Below, piece after piece: positions 7,099 to 7,370 of a stretch of 7,370 bases of DNA. The notes under the pieces are model-generated. The model was not told the DNA's origin. It saw only the letters and a program-made list of their open reading frames with translations, and searched no databases. The position numbers and the translations under genes were made by a program. Source of the DNA: an uncultured Collinsella sp. (lineage in GTDB: Bacteria; Actinomycetota; Coriobacteriia; Coriobacteriales; Coriobacteriaceae); NCBI GenBank assembly GCA_958438125.1, contig CAUBQN010000075.1, positions 1 through 7,370 on the forward strand. The letters run 5' to 3'. Each line of letters starts with the position of its first letter. Positions within the stretch are counted from its first letter, which is position 1.

Positions 7099-7146
7099 TG
7101 CGGAACTCGCGATAAACCTTATATCCGGCCCCTCCGTCCGGGGACC

Positions 7147-7325
7147 TTTCTGTATCGATATAGCTTCTGAGTTGGTTCGGCGTCGACAATGTCCGGCAAG
7201 GTTAGCCAGCTGCGTCGAATTTCCGGCGTGCTTTAGCTGAAAGAAAAAGATGGTGTGCGGAGCTTTGCTCCGCATTTGGGATGGGAGCCCCTGAGAGCCG
7301 CGGGAGCCGGGCGGCGCATATGAAC
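7147..7325. other. Intergenic stretch between the two repeat copies
   Basis: I see no convincing gene in these 179 bases. Open frames on the minus strand run through both repeats and share the peptide LRRTVEQE only because the DNA is repeated, so they look spurious. The stretch includes a loose direct repeat (GCGTCGA followed within about 6-10 bases by TCCGGC, at 7180 and 7212), an A-rich run at 7240-7250, a hairpin at 7256-7274, and GGGAGCC repeated at 7283-7289 and 7302-7308. The last 40 bases are GC-rich and sit where copy 1 has its left inverted-repeat arm, so they may be the corresponding arm of copy 2. Confidence 0.5.
7240..7274 (-). terminator. Possible minus-strand terminator hairpin
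   Basis: TGCGGAGC (7256-7263) pairs perfectly with GCTCCGCA (7267-7274) around a TTT loop. On the minus strand the hairpin is followed, about 5 nt later, by a T-rich stretch (complement of 7240-7251). This could terminate a gene entering from beyond the right edge on the minus strand. The gap between stem and T run makes it weaker than a textbook site. Confidence 0.4.
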
Positions 7326-7370
7326 TTTCCTGCTCTACAGTCCTGCGCAAGACGGAAAGCACATTAAGTG
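7326..7370 (+). repeat. Dispersed repeat, copy 2 (cut by window edge)
   Basis: Bases 7326-7354 repeat the 29-base core of copy 1 without a mismatch. The hairpin arm that follows (GGAAAGCAC, 7354-7362) differs from copy 1 (GAAGGCCAC) but leads into the same ATTAA loop and GTG. The window ends at the third base of the 3' arm. The preceding GC-rich sequence ends CATATGAAC just before the core, as copy 1 ends ATATAAGG there, which suggests a similar layout with different arm sequences. Confidence 0.85.

Larger units (their letters stand above)
7012..7146. repeat. 135-bp palindromic element with perfect 33-bp inverted repeats
   Basis: The arms 7012-7044 and 7114-7146 are exact reverse complements over 33 bases. 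The next bases outward (C/T) and inward (C/T) do not pair. The outer part of each arm is very GC-rich and the inner part includes ATATAAG or its complement. The 69-bp centre contains a second hairpin (7070-7092) and most of a 29-bp block that recurs downstream. The element begins 12 bases after the tsaD stop. Read as RNA it would form a very long stem closed by a nested hairpin, so it could end transcription from either side. It could also be a small non-autonomous palindromic repeat. No transposase or flanking target duplication is visible. Confidence 0.9.

Noticed and set aside
6842..7362. Two minus-strand open frames over the 3' non-coding region that share LRRTVEQE
   Set aside because: The shared peptide comes from the 29-base DNA repeat. 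The frames run through inverted repeats and hairpins, and the first also covers the end of tsaD, so coding is unlikely.
7012..7370. CRISPR array or insertion sequence
   Set aside because: Only two copies of the core, 284 bp apart, without regular spacers, and no transposase or cas gene is visible in the window.

Overview
The window is a compact housekeeping operon on the + strand of a moderately GC-rich bacterium, followed by about 370 bases of non-coding DNA that contains unusual nested repeats. The gene content and order recall the actinobacterial alr-tsaE-tsaB-rimI-tsaD cluster. The mix of AcpS, Nnr, Alr, a type-4 uracil-DNA glycosylase and a fused Tsa/RimI protein suggests a gut actinomycete of the Coriobacteriia, perhaps Collinsella-like. 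That placement is an inference from gene order and codon style. No rRNA or other direct taxonomic marker is present.

Layout. Positions 1-27 are the last codons of an unidentified upstream gene, followed by a strong rho-independent terminator (34-65) and one or two candidate sigma-70-type promoters (best 117-146). Six genes follow, spaced from a 14-nt overlap to a 12-nt gap: acpS (176-715), nnr (716-2332), alr (2335-3480), a type-4 uracil-DNA glycosylase (3489-4109), tsaE (4122-4628), and one long gene that fuses tsaB, rimI and tsaD (4615-6999). I see no terminator inside the block, so one transcript is likely.

How the genes work together. AcpS activates acyl carrier protein. Nnr repairs hydrated NAD(P)H. 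Alr supplies D-alanine for peptidoglycan. The glycosylase removes uracil from DNA. TsaE with the TsaB and TsaD parts of the fusion makes the t6A37 modification of ANN-decoding tRNAs, using threonylcarbamoyl-AMP made elsewhere. The RimI part should acetylate ribosomal protein S18.

The 3' region (7000-7370) has no convincing gene. Just after tsaD lies a perfect 33-bp inverted repeat (7012-7044 and 7114-7146) around a 69-bp centre with its own terminator-like hairpin. A 29-bp block of that element recurs exactly 284 bp downstream (7326-7354). There it is followed by a hairpin arm with a different stem sequence but the same loop, and by the edge of the window. The two copies look like members of a structured repeat family whose fold is kept while stem sequences change. 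This repeat family and the three-domain fusion are the most interesting items. I found no defence system, CRISPR array, tRNA, rRNA or transposase.
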